From Streptomyces sp. Tue 6430 (lineage in GTDB: Bacteria > Actinomycetota > Actinomycetes > Streptomycetales > Streptomycetaceae): a stretch of DNA of 64,000 nucleotides. Positions 35,721 to 43,819 of the stretch are shown piece by piece. Made by a program: the position numbers and the translations under genes. A model generated the notes under the pieces. The model worked only from the letters and a program-made list of their open reading frames with translations, was not told where the DNA came from and made no database searches. The first letter of the stretch is position 1; every line of letters begins with the position of its first letter. The DNA lies in the NCBI GenBank assembly GCA_021568835.1, contig JAKGSH010000010.1, forward strand, positions 4,774,001 to 4,838,000, written 5' to 3'.

Positions 35721-37140
35721 TCAGGGGGTCAGCGGGAGGGCGGCGAGAGCCGCCACGGTCAGCGTCAGCGGGACGAACAGCGCGGCGAGGGCGCCGGCCC
35801 GGAGCGCCGCCGCGCTGCGCAGCACCGTGGACGGGGCGCCGAGGCGGAGCAGGGCGGCCGTCGTGCCGGCGCGGGCCTGGCGGGCCTCGACGGCGGCCGT
35901 GAGGAGCGTGGCGAGGGCGCAGCCGGCGACCAGGGCCGCGCCGAGGGCGGTGAGCGGGCCGAAGGACGGGTCGGCGTCGTGCAGCACGGCCAGGGTGTAC
36001 GCGCCGGAGGCGACCGCGCACAGGATGCCCAGGGGCGCGCCGATGCGGGACGCCTCCTCCATCAGGCCGCGGCCGGCGAGGAGGCGGAGGGCGCCGGGAC
36101 GGGCCGACTGCAGGAGGCGGCCGCAGAGATGGGTGAGGCTGGGACCGGCCACGGCGAGGCCGATCGCGGTGAGCGTCCAGCCGAGCAGGACCGCGGCGGG
36201 GCCGGTGGGGCCGCCGGGAGGGCGAGCTGGTGGCCGGGGCTGCGGCCGGCGTACGCCTCGACGGCGAGGCCGGCGGCGAGGAGGGCCGCGCCCCAGGGAG
36301 GCCGGTGGGGTCGGGGCGCGGGGGTCGTGCGGGGGTTGCCGGGGGCGTGGGCCGGGGCTTCCCGGGCCGTGCCGTCCCCGTCCCCGTCCGGGGCGGCCGT
36401 GGTCACGGAGTGCCGCGAGTGCCGGGTGCCGCCGTCCGGGGCCGGCGTGGTCAGGGTGCGACCGGGGTGCCGAGTGCCGCCGTCACCGTCCGGGGCCGGC
36501 GCGGTCACGCCCCGGCCGGCCCGCCTCGCGCCGAACCTGCCGTACGCGCCGAACGTCTCCTGGACGCCCGCGGCGGGGGTGAAGCGGCGCAGGGCCGGGC
36601 CCGTGCCCCGGGCGGTCCCGGCGGGCCGGGCGTCCCGGGGACGGAGTGCCAGGGCCACCGTCAGCGAGGCCGCCGCGGGGGTCAGGGCCAGGAGGGTGAG
36701 GGCGGCGGGCAGGGGGAGCGGGATGCCGGCCGCCAGGAACGATGCCGCCGCTCCGTCGAAGGGCATGCCCGTGAGGTCGCCGCGGAGGTGGAGGAAGAGG
36801 AGCAGGGCCAGCATCGAGCCGAGCGCGGTGGACAGGGCCGTCGTGGTCGCCGAGACCGCCATCAGGCGGGCGGGGCCCAGCCCGATCGCCGCCAGGCCGG
36901 GGCGGGGCCGGGTGCCCGGGTCGGTGCGGGCGACCGCGAGGGCGAAGTGGACGGTGGCGGCCAGCGGGACCGCGCACCAGGCCAGCCGGAGCGCGGCGCC
37001 CGCCGGGGCGCCGGGTGGCTCAGGGCGTGGCCGAGGGTGCACAGCAGGAGGAAGCCGGTACCGGCCGAGGCCGCCGCGACGAGCAGACGGCGCAGTTGGA
37101 CGGCCGGACGGGCGCTGCGGGTCAGGCGGAGAGCGAGCAC
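35721..37140 (-). CDS. ABC transporter permease, FtsX/MacB-like (two frameshifts)
   Basis: Multi-helix membrane protein directly downstream of, and overlapping by 19 bases, the ATPase gene at 37122-37862. GTG 37140 reads VLALRLTRSARPAVQLRRLL. One base is missing at 37013-37015 (to read GHALSHPGAPAGAALRLAW) and another at 36216-36218 (to read HQLALPGGPTGPAAVLLGW). After repair it has 473 residues. Hydrophobic segments lie in both halves (LAWCAVPLAATVHFALAVA; ALVAGCALATLLTAAVEARQ), separated by a long Arg/Pro/Thr-rich cytosolic loop (about residues 190-280). The substrate is unknown. An exporter or a regulator of cell-envelope enzymes are both possible. Confidence 0.75.
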
Positions 37141-37862
37141 GTCGCCCGGCCTTCCGACTCGGTGACCGGCGGCAGGTGGACGGTGCGCACCCGGCGTCCG
37201 TCCAGGAGCGGGACCGTGCGGTCGGCGAGGGCGGCGGTCTCGGCGTCGTGAGTGGCCAGGACGACGGTGATGCCGTGCGAGCGGGCCGCCGTGGTCAGCG
37301 TGCGCAGCACGTGGCCGCGGTCCGCCCGGTGCAGGGGGGCCGTCGGTTCGTCCGCGAAGAGGACGGCCGGGGCCGGGGCGAGGGCGCGGCTGATGCACAC
37401 GCGCTGGCGTTCCGCCTGGGTCAGCTCGTGGGGCCGCAGGCGGCCCTTGTCGCCGACGTCCAGGCGTTCCAGCCACTCCAGGGCGGCGGCCTTGGCCCGG
37501 CGGCGGCCGGTGCCGCGCAGCATCAGGGGCAGGGCCGCGTTCTCCCAGACGTTCAGCTCCGGGACGAGCACCGGCGCCGGGTCGATCCAGCCGAAGCGGT
37601 CGCGGCGGAGCCGTTCGCGGGCCGTCGGGCCCATGGTGTGCACGGGGACGCTGTTGAACCACACCTCGCCGCGCTGACCCCGGGCCAGCCCGGACAGGCA
37701 GTGCAGCAGGGCCGTCTTGCCGCTGCCGCGCGGGCCGGTGACGGCGAGGATCTCGCCCTCCCGCACGCCGAGCGACACGCCGCCCAGCGCGAGGGAGCCG
37801 TCGGGGTGCGTGTAGTGCAGGGCGTGTGCCCACAGCACGTCGTTGTCCGGCGGGGCCTCCAT
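37122..37862 (-). CDS. ABC transporter ATP-binding protein with atypical motifs
   Basis: A 246-residue ATPase of the LolD/MacB size class from ATG 37862 (MEAPPDNDVLWAHALHYTHP). Walker A is normal (GPRGSGKTALLH), Walker B is FADEPTAPLH, and the H-loop is LATHDAE. Two hallmarks are changed. The Q-loop, normally FQ, reads GWIDPAPVL, and the signature, normally LSGGQ, reads LTQAERQRV. ATP would bind but sandwich formation may be weak. It is coupled to the permease by overlap. An inverted repeat at 37901-37920 lies in its leader. Confidence 0.85.
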   Translation of the reverse strand: MEAPPDNDVLWAHALHYTHPDGSLALGGVSLGVREGEILAVTGPRGSGKTALLHCLSGLARGQRGEVWFNSVPVHTMGPTARERLRRDRFGWIDPAPVLVPELNVWENAALPLMLRGTGRRRAKAAALEWLERLDVGDKGRLRPHELTQAERQRVCISRALAPAPAVLFADEPTAPLHRADRGHVLRTLTTAARSHGITVVLATHDAETAALADRTVPLLDGRRVRTVHLPPVTESEGRATCSLSA

Positions 37863-37900
37863 GGGCGTACACCTTCGTTCAGATCCGTAGTTCCCGTGCC

Positions 37901-37920
37901 GTTCCCCCGTCCGGGGGAAC
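37901..37920 (-). repeat. 20-bp inverted repeat in the ABC operon leader
   Basis: GTTCCCCC and GGGGGAAC flank a four-base centre 39 bases upstream of the ATPase start. It could be an operator or an mRNA hairpin. A -10-like TAGCGT on the minus strand is further upstream, near 37955. Confidence 0.55.
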
Positions 37921-38051
37921 GAAGGCGGGGCCGATCGGTCACTGGCACGCTAGGCAGCCCGGGTCGGGCATCCGGACAGCACACGGCCCCGGGCCGCCGT
38001 TTCTCACTCGGACGGACGGCACCGGGGCCGGTGTTGATCACCTGAGAGGAA

Positions 38052-38095
38052 GATCCCCACGGTTCGGCCGGGGATCAGGGACCCCCGAGGGGGTC
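38052..38095 (-). terminator. Paired hairpins after the aminotransferase gene
   Basis: GACCCCC (38080-38086) and GGGGGTC (38089-38095) form a tight stem that starts inside the stop codon of the minus-strand gene. A second stem, GATCCCC (38052-38058) with GGGGATC (38070-38076), follows in the direction of transcription. Together they probably end the transcript. Confidence 0.55.
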
Positions 38096-39458
38096 AGAGC
38101 TTCGTCCACGCCTCCGTGAGCGTGGCGCGCAGGATCTGCTCGATCTCGTCGAAGGTCTCCTGGTTCGAGATCAGCGGCGGGGCGAGCTGGACGACCGGGT
38201 CGCCGCGGTCGTCGGCACGGCAGTACAGGCCGTTGTCGAAGAGCGCCTTGGACAGGAAGCCGTACAGGACGCGCTCGGTCTCCTCGTCGGTGAAGGACTC
38301 CTTCGTCGCCTTGTCCTTGACCAGTTCGATGCCGTAGAAGAAGCCGTTGCCGCGGACGTCGCCGACGATCGGCAGGTCGTGCAGCTTCTCCAGGGTGGCG
38401 CGGAAGGCGCCCTCGTTGTCGAGGACGTGCTGGTTGAGGTTCTCGCGCTCGAACAGGTCGAGGTTGGCGAGGCCCACGGCCGCGGAGACCGGGTGGCCGC
38501 CGAAGGTGTAGCCGTGCAGGAAGGTGTTGTCGCCCTTGTAGAACGGCTCGGCCAGGCGGTCGGAGACGATGCAGGCGCCGATCGGGGAGTAGCCCGAGGT
38601 CATGCCCTTGGCGCAGGTGATCATGTCCGGCACGTAGTCGAACTTGTCGCAGGCGAACATCGTGCCGAGGCGGCCGAAGGCGCAGATGACCTCGTCCGAC
38701 ACGAGCAGCACGTCGTGCCGGTCGCATATCTCGCGGACCCGCTGGAAGTAGCCGGGCGGGGGCGGGAAGCAGCCGCCGGCGTTCTGGACCGGTTCCAGGA
38801 AGACCGCGGCGACGGTGTCCGGGCCCTCGAAGAGGATCTGCTGCTCGATCTGGTCGGCGGCCCAGCGGCCGAAGGCCTCCGGGTCGTCGCCGAAGATCGG
38901 GGCGCGGTAGATGTTGGTGTTCGGCACCTTGTGCGCGCCCGGGACGAGCGGCTCGAAGGGGGCCTTGAGGGCCGGCAGACCGGTGATGGACAGGGCGCCC
39001 TGCGGGGTGCCGTGGTAGGCGACCGCGCGCGAGATGACCTTGTACTTGGTCGGCTTGCCGGTCAGCTTGAAGTACTGCTTGGCGAGCTTCCAGGCGGTCT
39101 CGACCGCCTCGCCGCCGCCGGTGGTGAAGAAGACCTTGTTCAGGTCGCCGGGCGCGTGGTGGGCGAGGCGTTCCGCCAGCTCCACGGCCTTGGGGTGGGC
39201 GTAGGACCACACCGGGAAGAACGCCAGCTCCTGCGCCTGCTTGAAGGCGGTCTCGGCCAGTTCCGTGCGGCCGTGACCGGCCTGCACCACGAACAGGCCC
39301 GCGAGACCGTCGAGGTAGCGCTTGCCCTTGTCGTCGTAGATGTGGGTGCCCTCGCCCCGGACGATCGTCGGTACGGGGGCGTTCTCGTACGAGGACATGC
39401 GGGTGAAGTGCATCCACAGGTGGTCGTACGCGGTGCGGCTGAGGTCCTTGGAGCTCAC
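38094..39458 (-). CDS. Class III aminotransferase (putrescine/diamine:pyruvate type)
   Basis: PLP-dependent aminotransferase of 454 residues from ATG 39458 (MSSKDLSRTAYDHLWMHFTR). It resembles SpuC-like enzymes that convert putrescine and related diamines to aminoaldehydes. The PLP lysine lies in ITCAKGMTSGY (about 284), the Asp contacting the pyridine ring in LLVSDEVICAFGR, and the substrate/PLP motif is FFTTGGGEAVETA. The adjacent Lrp regulator and the divergent aminoaldehyde dehydrogenase at 40165 make a short catabolic route: diamine to aminoaldehyde to amino acid. It corresponds in position to SCO5655 of S. coelicolor as I recall. Confidence 0.9.
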   Translation of the reverse strand: MSSKDLSRTAYDHLWMHFTRMSSYENAPVPTIVRGEGTHIYDDKGKRYLDGLAGLFVVQAGHGRTELAETAFKQAQELAFFPVWSYAHPKAVELAERLAHHAPGDLNKVFFTTGGGEAVETAWKLAKQYFKLTGKPTKYKVISRAVAYHGTPQGALSITGLPALKAPFEPLVPGAHKVPNTNIYRAPIFGDDPEAFGRWAADQIEQQILFEGPDTVAAVFLEPVQNAGGCFPPPPGYFQRVREICDRHDVLLVSDEVICAFGRLGTMFACDKFDYVPDMITCAKGMTSGYSPIGACIVSDRLAEPFYKGDNTFLHGYTFGGHPVSAAVGLANLDLFERENLNQHVLDNEGAFRATLEKLHDLPIVGDVRGNGFFYGIELVKDKATKESFTDEETERVLYGFLSKALFDNGLYCRADDRGDPVVQLAPPLISNQETFDEIEQILRATLTEAWTKL

Positions 39459-39477
39459 GGTTATCGGGTCCTCACGG

Positions 39478-39993
39478 TTATCGGGTTCCCCACATGTAGG
39501 TCTGCTTCTTGAGCTTCAGGTAGACGAAGCTCTCGGTGGAACGCACGCCGGGCAGGGCGCGGATGCGTTTGTTGATGACGTCGAGCAGGTGGTCGTCGTC
39601 CTCGCAGACGATCTCGGCGAGGACGTCGAACGAGCCCGCGGTCATCACCACGTACTCGACCTCCGCCATGTCGGTCAGCGCGTCGGCGATCGCCTCGGGG
39701 TCGCCCTCGACGTTGACCCCGACCATCGCCTGCCTGCGGAATCCCACGGTGAGCGGGTCCGTGACGGCGACGATCTGCATCACGCCCTGGTCGAGCAGCT
39801 TCTGGACGCGCTGGCGCACGGCCGCCTCCGACAGGCCGACGGCCTTGCCGATCGCGGCGTACGGCCGGCGGCCGTCCTCCTGGAGCTGCTCGATGATGCC
39901 GAGGCTGACGGCATCCAGGTGCGGGGTGCCGTTCTTGGACTCGCGGGAGTCCCGGTGCTCTGCGCTTCGACTGGCCACGGGGTCACTCTGCAC
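39478..39993 (-). CDS. Lrp/AsnC family regulator of polyamine catabolism
   Basis: A 171-residue regulator with an N-terminal helix-turn-helix (IIEQLQEDGRRPYAAIGKAV ... SEAAVRQRVQKL) and a C-terminal RAM ligand domain (VNVEGDPEAIADALTDMAEV). GTG 39993 is chosen as the start, with GTG 39978 as the alternative; the TTG at 40014 is less likely. It lies 19 bases upstream of the aminotransferase on the same strand and is divergent from the dehydrogenase gene. The shared 171-base region holds a TGCG-N5-CGCA site. It probably senses an amino acid or polyamine and controls both directions. Confidence 0.9.
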   Translation of the reverse strand: MQSDPVASRSAEHRDSRESKNGTPHLDAVSLGIIEQLQEDGRRPYAAIGKAVGLSEAAVRQRVQKLLDQGVMQIVAVTDPLTVGFRRQAMVGVNVEGDPEAIADALTDMAEVEYVVMTAGSFDVLAEIVCEDDDHLLDVINKRIRALPGVRSTESFVYLKLKKQTYMWGTR

Positions 39994-40054
39994 GACGTAT
40001 CGACAGTTGCGCAAGGCGCGGGCGATGAAATTCGTTGTTTACGCGACTGAGACT

Positions 40055-40067
40055 TGCGGATTTCGCA
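40055..40067. promoter_or_regulatory. Candidate Lrp operator between divergent catabolic genes
   Basis: TGCGGATTTCGCA is an imperfect inverted repeat (TGCG-N5-CGCA) in the middle of the divergent region, in a stretch visibly richer in A and T than its surroundings. A second element, TTGCGCAA, lies near 40007-40014 by the regulator start. Lrp proteins commonly bind several such sites. Confidence 0.45.
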
Positions 40068-40164
40068 GTAGTGGCGCGATCGGGGGTGTTGAAAACGTCA
40101 GTGCGCCGATTAGGGTGGGTGTCTCAGTGATTGGACAGTTCGACCCTGACACAGGAGGCCGGCA

Positions 40165-41613
40165 GTGAGCACGGAGCTGCGGGGGCTGCGCGCCCTACGG
40201 AATTACATCGCCGGTGAGTTCCGGGACGCCGCCGACGGACGCACCACCGAGGTGGTCAACCCCGTGACGGGCGAGGCGTACGCGACGGCACCGCTGTCCG
40301 GCCCGGCGGACGTGGACGCGGCCATGGAGGCCGCCGCGGCCGCCTTCCCGGCGTGGCGCGACACCACCCCCGCCGAGCGCCAGAAGGCCCTGCTGAAGAT
40401 CGCGGACGCGTTCGAGGAGCGCGCCGAGGACCTGATCGCCGCCGAGGTGGAGAACACCGGCAAGCCGATCGGCCTCACGCGGTCCGAGGAGATCCCGCCG
40501 ATGGTCGACCAGATCCGCTTCTTCGCGGGCGCGGCCCGGATGCTCGAGGGGCGCTCGGCCGGCGAGTACATGGAGGGCATGACCTCGATCGTCCGCCGCG
40601 AGCCGGTCGGCGTCTGCGCGCAGGTCGCGCCGTGGAACTACCCGATGATGATGGCCGTGTGGAAGTTCGCCCCGGCGATCGCGGCCGGCAACACGGTCGT
40701 CCTCAAGCCGTCGGACACCACCCCGGCCTCCACGGTCCTGATCGCCGAGATCGTCGGCTCGATCCTGCCCAAGGGCGTCTTCAACGTCGTCACCGGCGAC
40801 CGCGACACCGGCCGGCTGATGGTGGAGCACCCGGTCCCGGCGATGGCGTCCATCACCGGTTCGGTGCGCGCCGGCATGTCCGTCGCCGAGTCCGCGTCGA
40901 GGGACCTCAAGCGCGTCCACCTGGAGCTGGGCGGCAAGGCGCCGGTCGTCGTGTTCGAGGACACCGACATCGCCAAGGCCGTCGAGGACATCTCCGTGGC
41001 GGGCTTCTTCAACGCCGGCCAGGACTGCACGGCGGCCACCCGCGTCCTCGTCCAGGAGGCGATCCACGACGAGTTCGTGGCGGCGCTGGCCAAGGCCGCG
41101 GCCGAGACGAAGACCGGGCAGCCGGACGACGAGGACGTGCTCTTCGGCCCGCTGAACAACCCCCACCAGCTCCAGCAGGTCACCGGCTTCATCGAGCGCC
41201 TCCCCGCCCACGCCAAGGTCGAGGCGGGCGGCCACCGGGTCGGCGACAAGGGCTACTTCTACGCCCCGACCGTCGTCTCCGGCCTCAGGCAGGACGACGA
41301 GATCGTCCAGAACGAGGTCTTCGGCCCGGTCATCACCGTCCAGACCTTCACCGACGAGGACCAGGCCGTCGAGTACGCCAACGGCGTCGAGTACGCCCTC
41401 GCCTCCTCGGTGTGGACCAAGGACCACGGCCGCGCGATGCGCATGTCCAAGAAGCTCGACTTCGGCTGCGTGTGGATCAACACCCACATCCCGCTCGTCG
41501 CCGAGATGCCCCACGGCGGCTTCAAGAAGTCCGGCTACGGCAAGGACCTGTCGGGTTACGGCTTCGAGGACTACACGCGGATCAAGCACGTGATGACGTC
41601 GCTCGACGCGTAG
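40165..41613 (+). CDS. Gamma-aminobutyraldehyde dehydrogenase-type aldehyde dehydrogenase
   Basis: NAD(P)-dependent aldehyde dehydrogenase of 482 residues. GTG 40165 follows AGGAGG (40153-40158) by 6 bases. Catalytic Cys288 lies in GQDCTAATR and general-base Glu254 in HLELGGKAP. The cofactor-binding segment PWNYPMMMAVWKFAPAIAAG is typical. Closest family resemblance is to aminobutyraldehyde dehydrogenases, which oxidise the product of putrescine transamination to GABA. The divergent aminotransferase supports this. A near paralogue lies at 52594-54137. Confidence 0.92.
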   Translation: MSTELRGLRALRNYIAGEFRDAADGRTTEVVNPVTGEAYATAPLSGPADVDAAMEAAAAAFPAWRDTTPAERQKALLKIADAFEERAEDLIAAEVENTGKPIGLTRSEEIPPMVDQIRFFAGAARMLEGRSAGEYMEGMTSIVRREPVGVCAQVAPWNYPMMMAVWKFAPAIAAGNTVVLKPSDTTPASTVLIAEIVGSILPKGVFNVVTGDRDTGRLMVEHPVPAMASITGSVRAGMSVAESASRDLKRVHLELGGKAPVVVFEDTDIAKAVEDISVAGFFNAGQDCTAATRVLVQEAIHDEFVAALAKAAAETKTGQPDDEDVLFGPLNNPHQLQQVTGFIERLPAHAKVEAGGHRVGDKGYFYAPTVVSGLRQDDEIVQNEVFGPVITVQTFTDEDQAVEYANGVEYALASSVWTKDHGRAMRMSKKLDFGCVWINTHIPLVAEMPHGGFKKSGYGKDLSGYGFEDYTRIKHVMTSLDA

Positions 41614-41690
41614 GCCTCCGGCGGTCGGGCGGGTCCGGGCCGCCGCAGGTCCGGTCTGCGCCGGGCCCCGCCGACCGCTCCGGGCCGCGT

Positions 41691-41722
41691 CCGCCCCGGA
41701 CGGGTCCCCCCGTCCGGGGCGG
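41691..41722 (+). terminator. Hairpin terminator after the dehydrogenase
   Basis: A perfect 14-bp stem, CCGCCCCGGACGGG (41691-41704) with CCCGTCCGGGGCGG (41709-41722), four-base loop, 78 bases past the stop. It separates the catabolic gene from the sortase cassette. Confidence 0.8.
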
Positions 41723-41762
41723 TGCCGTGTGTCCGCGCCGCCCCCGGCTTTGCCATCTCTTT

Positions 41763-41788
41763 ACAACCTGTGCTCCCGCTGTCTCGTC
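41763..41788 (+). promoter_or_regulatory. Candidate ECF-type promoter of the sortase/sigma operon
   Basis: ACAACC at 41763-41768 followed after 16 bases by CGTC at 41785-41788 matches the AAC...CGTC layout of ECF sigma factor promoters. It lies 54 bases before the first gene of an operon that encodes an ECF sigma factor, so autoregulation is plausible. No housekeeping-type promoter was seen here. Confidence 0.5.
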
Positions 41789-41841
41789 TCTCCGCTCGAT
41801 CCGTCACGCAGCCCGTGCGGACCGACGAAGGAGAGCGACAT

Positions 41842-42224
41842 ATGCGATTCGTACGCCGAACCGGCCTCAGCGCCCTGGCAGTTGCGGGCACCGCCCTGCT
41901 GATCGGCGCGGGCCCGGCGTTCGCCGACGGGGGGACGCCCACGCCCGTCCCGTCCGTCCCCGCGACCGCCCCCACCCCTGCTCCCACCCCTGCTCCCACC
42001 CGTGCGCCCGCCGAGGCGACTCCGGTGCCCGAGCCCACCGTGATGCCGGAGTTCCGCAGCCAGGTGCCCGTCGTCCCCGCGGCGCCGCCGACACCGGTGA
42101 GGCCGCGACGGCCGCGCCGTCGTCCGGTACCGACGCGATGATCGGCGGCGGGGTCGCCGCGGCCTTCGCCGTGGGCGGTGCCGGGGTGTACGTCCTGCGG
42201 CGCCGGAGGACGACCGGCGCATGA
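41842..42224 (+). CDS. Small exported surface protein, first gene of the sortase cassette (frameshifted)
   Basis: ATG 41842 has GAAGGAGAG upstream and begins a signal peptide (MRFVRRTGLSALAVAGTALL ... AFA). The mature part is a short Pro/Thr/Ala-rich stalk with APTP repeats. At the C4 run 42075-42078 one base is missing. Restoring it gives RGAADTGEAATAAPSS and then a hydrophobic helix (MIGGGVAAAFAVGGAGVYVL) and RRRR tail, the layout of a sortase substrate. The pentapeptide (AADTG in place of LPxTG or LAxTG) is not canonical. The repaired protein has 127 residues. The stop overlaps the sortase start by four bases (ATGA). It is probably the partner substrate of that sortase. Confidence 0.8.
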
Positions 42225-42844
42225 GCCCGTCCTCCAGGCGCGCCTTCCTGACCGCGGCCGGCGCCGGCCTGCTCGCCGGCTGCGCAGGCGGCCACCCGGC
42301 AGACCGGACCCCGGGCGCACGGCCCGCCGCACCGGTCACCTCGCCGGCGCCGGACCGCCGGGCAGGGGCGGCACGTCCGCTCGGGCGTTCGGCGCCCGTC
42401 GCCCTGCGGATCCCGGCCATCGGGGTCGACACCCCGCTCGTGCGGCTGGGCCTTCAGGCCGACGGCAGCGTGGAGGTGCCCGCCGTCACGGCCGACGACC
42501 GGGCCGGCTGGTACCGGTACTCGCCGACGCCCGGCCAGACCGGGCCGTCGGTGATCCTCGGCCATGCCACGGTCGGGAAGTACGGGGACGGCGTCTTCCG
42601 CCGGCTCCACCGGCTGCGGCCCGGCGACGGGATCACGGCGCGCCTGGAGAACGGCACGAGCGCGGACTTCGCCGTCACCGCCGTACGGACCGTCGGCAAG
42701 GCGGAGTTCCCCACCGCCGACGTCTACGGGAACGTGGACCGGCCCGAGCTGCGTCTCATCACCTGCGGCGGGCCGGTCACCGAGGACGGGTACCGCGACA
42801 ACGTGATCGTGTTCGCGGTCCTGACCTCAGCGGGAGAACGGTGA
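42221..42844 (+). CDS. Class F sortase
   Basis: Transpeptidase that attaches surface proteins to the cell wall or joins them to each other. The 207-residue protein begins MSPSSRRAFLTAAGAGLLAG followed by Cys. This is both a twin-arginine-like (SRRAFL) and a lipobox (LAGC) signal, so it may be a Tat-exported lipoprotein and not a helix-anchored one. The catalytic triad is complete: His115 in ILGHATVGKYG, Cys182 in LITCGG, and Arg192 in GYRDNVIVFA. It overlaps the gene before (ATGA) and the sigma factor gene after (GTGA). Class F sortases are Actinobacterial and poorly understood. Confidence 0.94.
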   Translation: MSPSSRRAFLTAAGAGLLAGCAGGHPADRTPGARPAAPVTSPAPDRRAGAARPLGRSAPVALRIPAIGVDTPLVRLGLQADGSVEVPAVTADDRAGWYRYSPTPGQTGPSVILGHATVGKYGDGVFRRLHRLRPGDGITARLENGTSADFAVTAVRTVGKAEFPTADVYGNVDRPELRLITCGGPVTEDGYRDNVIVFAVLTSAGER

Positions 42845-43332
42845 AACGGTCCCGTGAGAGGGCGGCGGCCGAACTCTTCGCCGCCCTCTACCCGCGCCTG
42901 GCCGGCTGGTGCCGCCGTCTCGTCGACGACGACGAGACGGCCCACGAGATCGCCTCGGAGGCGTTCACCCGGCTCTGGGCGCGCTGGACGGCGGTCGCCG
43001 AACCGCAGGGCTTCCTCTACGTCACCGCGGCCAACCTGGTCCGCGACCACTGGCGCAAGCTCGAACGCGAACGCCGGGCCGTGCGCCGGGCGACCGTGGA
43101 GGCCGCGGTGAACCCGCCCGCCCCGCCCGCCGACCCGTCGGTCCGGCTGCTCGTGCAGTCGCTGCCCGACCGGCTGCGGGTGCCGATCCTGCTGCACTAC
43201 TACGCTGACATGCCGATCCGGGAGGTCTCCGTGCTCACCGGGCGCAAGGAAGGGACCGTCAAGGCCGATCTGCACGCGGCCCGCGAACTGCTCCGCGCAC
43301 ACCTGGGGAGAAGCCTTGATCACGCACGCTGA
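42841..43332 (+). CDS. ECF-family RNA polymerase sigma factor
   Basis: A 163-residue sigma70-like factor from GTG 42841 (VKRSRERAAAELFAALYPRL). Region 2 is AHEIASEAFTRLWARW, and region 4 is MPIREVSVLTGRKEGTVKAD with a normal helix-turn-helix. Regions 1 and 3 are absent, as in ECF factors. It starts within the sortase stop codon and overlaps the next gene by 17 bases, so all four genes are one translational unit. An ECF-like promoter sits before the first gene. Confidence 0.92.
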   Translation: MKRSRERAAAELFAALYPRLAGWCRRLVDDDETAHEIASEAFTRLWARWTAVAEPQGFLYVTAANLVRDHWRKLERERRAVRRATVEAAVNPPAPPADPSVRLLVQSLPDRLRVPILLHYYADMPIREVSVLTGRKEGTVKADLHAARELLRAHLGRSLDHAR

Positions 43333-43819
43333 CGACGCCGACGACGGCACGCGCGCCCCCGACGACCCGCTGACCGTCATCCTGCGGCCTCCCTCCGGCC
43401 ATCTCGCCCCGCCGCCCGGCCGCTACGAGGCGGTCCGTCGCGGCGCCGTCCGCCGCCGGTTGCTGCGGACCGCGGTGGGGGTGGGCGCGACCTGCGCGGT
43501 CGCCACGCTCGTCGTCCTGCCGCTGCGCCCCGGCGGACCGGACGGGCCGGCCGCCCCGACGGTGCCGATGGCCCCGCCGCCCGCGGGCAGCCCGTCGGCG
43601 GTGCCGACCCCGTCGGCGTCACCGGTGCCCGACCCGGCCCCCGCCTCCGGGACCCGGGCCCCCGCCACCGCGCTGCCCACGCCCGGCCCCGGCCGCACCG
43701 GGGTGCGGCCGGGGGTCACGGCGTCGCCGTTCGAGTGGCGGCAGCGGCCCACCCCGTCGCCGTCCACCGAGCCGACCACACCGTCGCGCACGCCCTCGGA
43801 GACCGCCACGCGCCGGTGA
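43316..43819 (+). CDS. One-helix membrane protein, candidate anti-sigma partner
   Basis: A 167-residue protein starting at TTG 43316 (LITHADDADDGTRAP) with GGGGAGAAG just upstream. Residues 1-48 would be cytoplasmic. A single membrane helix (RTAVGVGATCAVATLVVLPL) follows at about 51-70. The outer part is a Pro/Ser/Thr-rich stalk of ~97 residues without a sorting signal. It has no ZAS zinc motif, so the anti-sigma role is inferred only from gene order after the ECF factor. An alternative is a further surface protein of the sortase system. Confidence 0.75.
   Translation: MITHADDADDGTRAPDDPLTVILRPPSGHLAPPPGRYEAVRRGAVRRRLLRTAVGVGATCAVATLVVLPLRPGGPDGPAAPTVPMAPPPAGSPSAVPTPSASPVPDPAPASGTRAPATALPTPGPGRTGVRPGVTASPFEWRQRPTPSPSTEPTTPSRTPSETATRR

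Noticed and set aside
35025..38045. A ~1000-residue plus-strand frame
   Set aside because: It lies antisense to the VOC, permease and ATPase genes, which have clear motifs. The translation is repetitive Arg/Gly.
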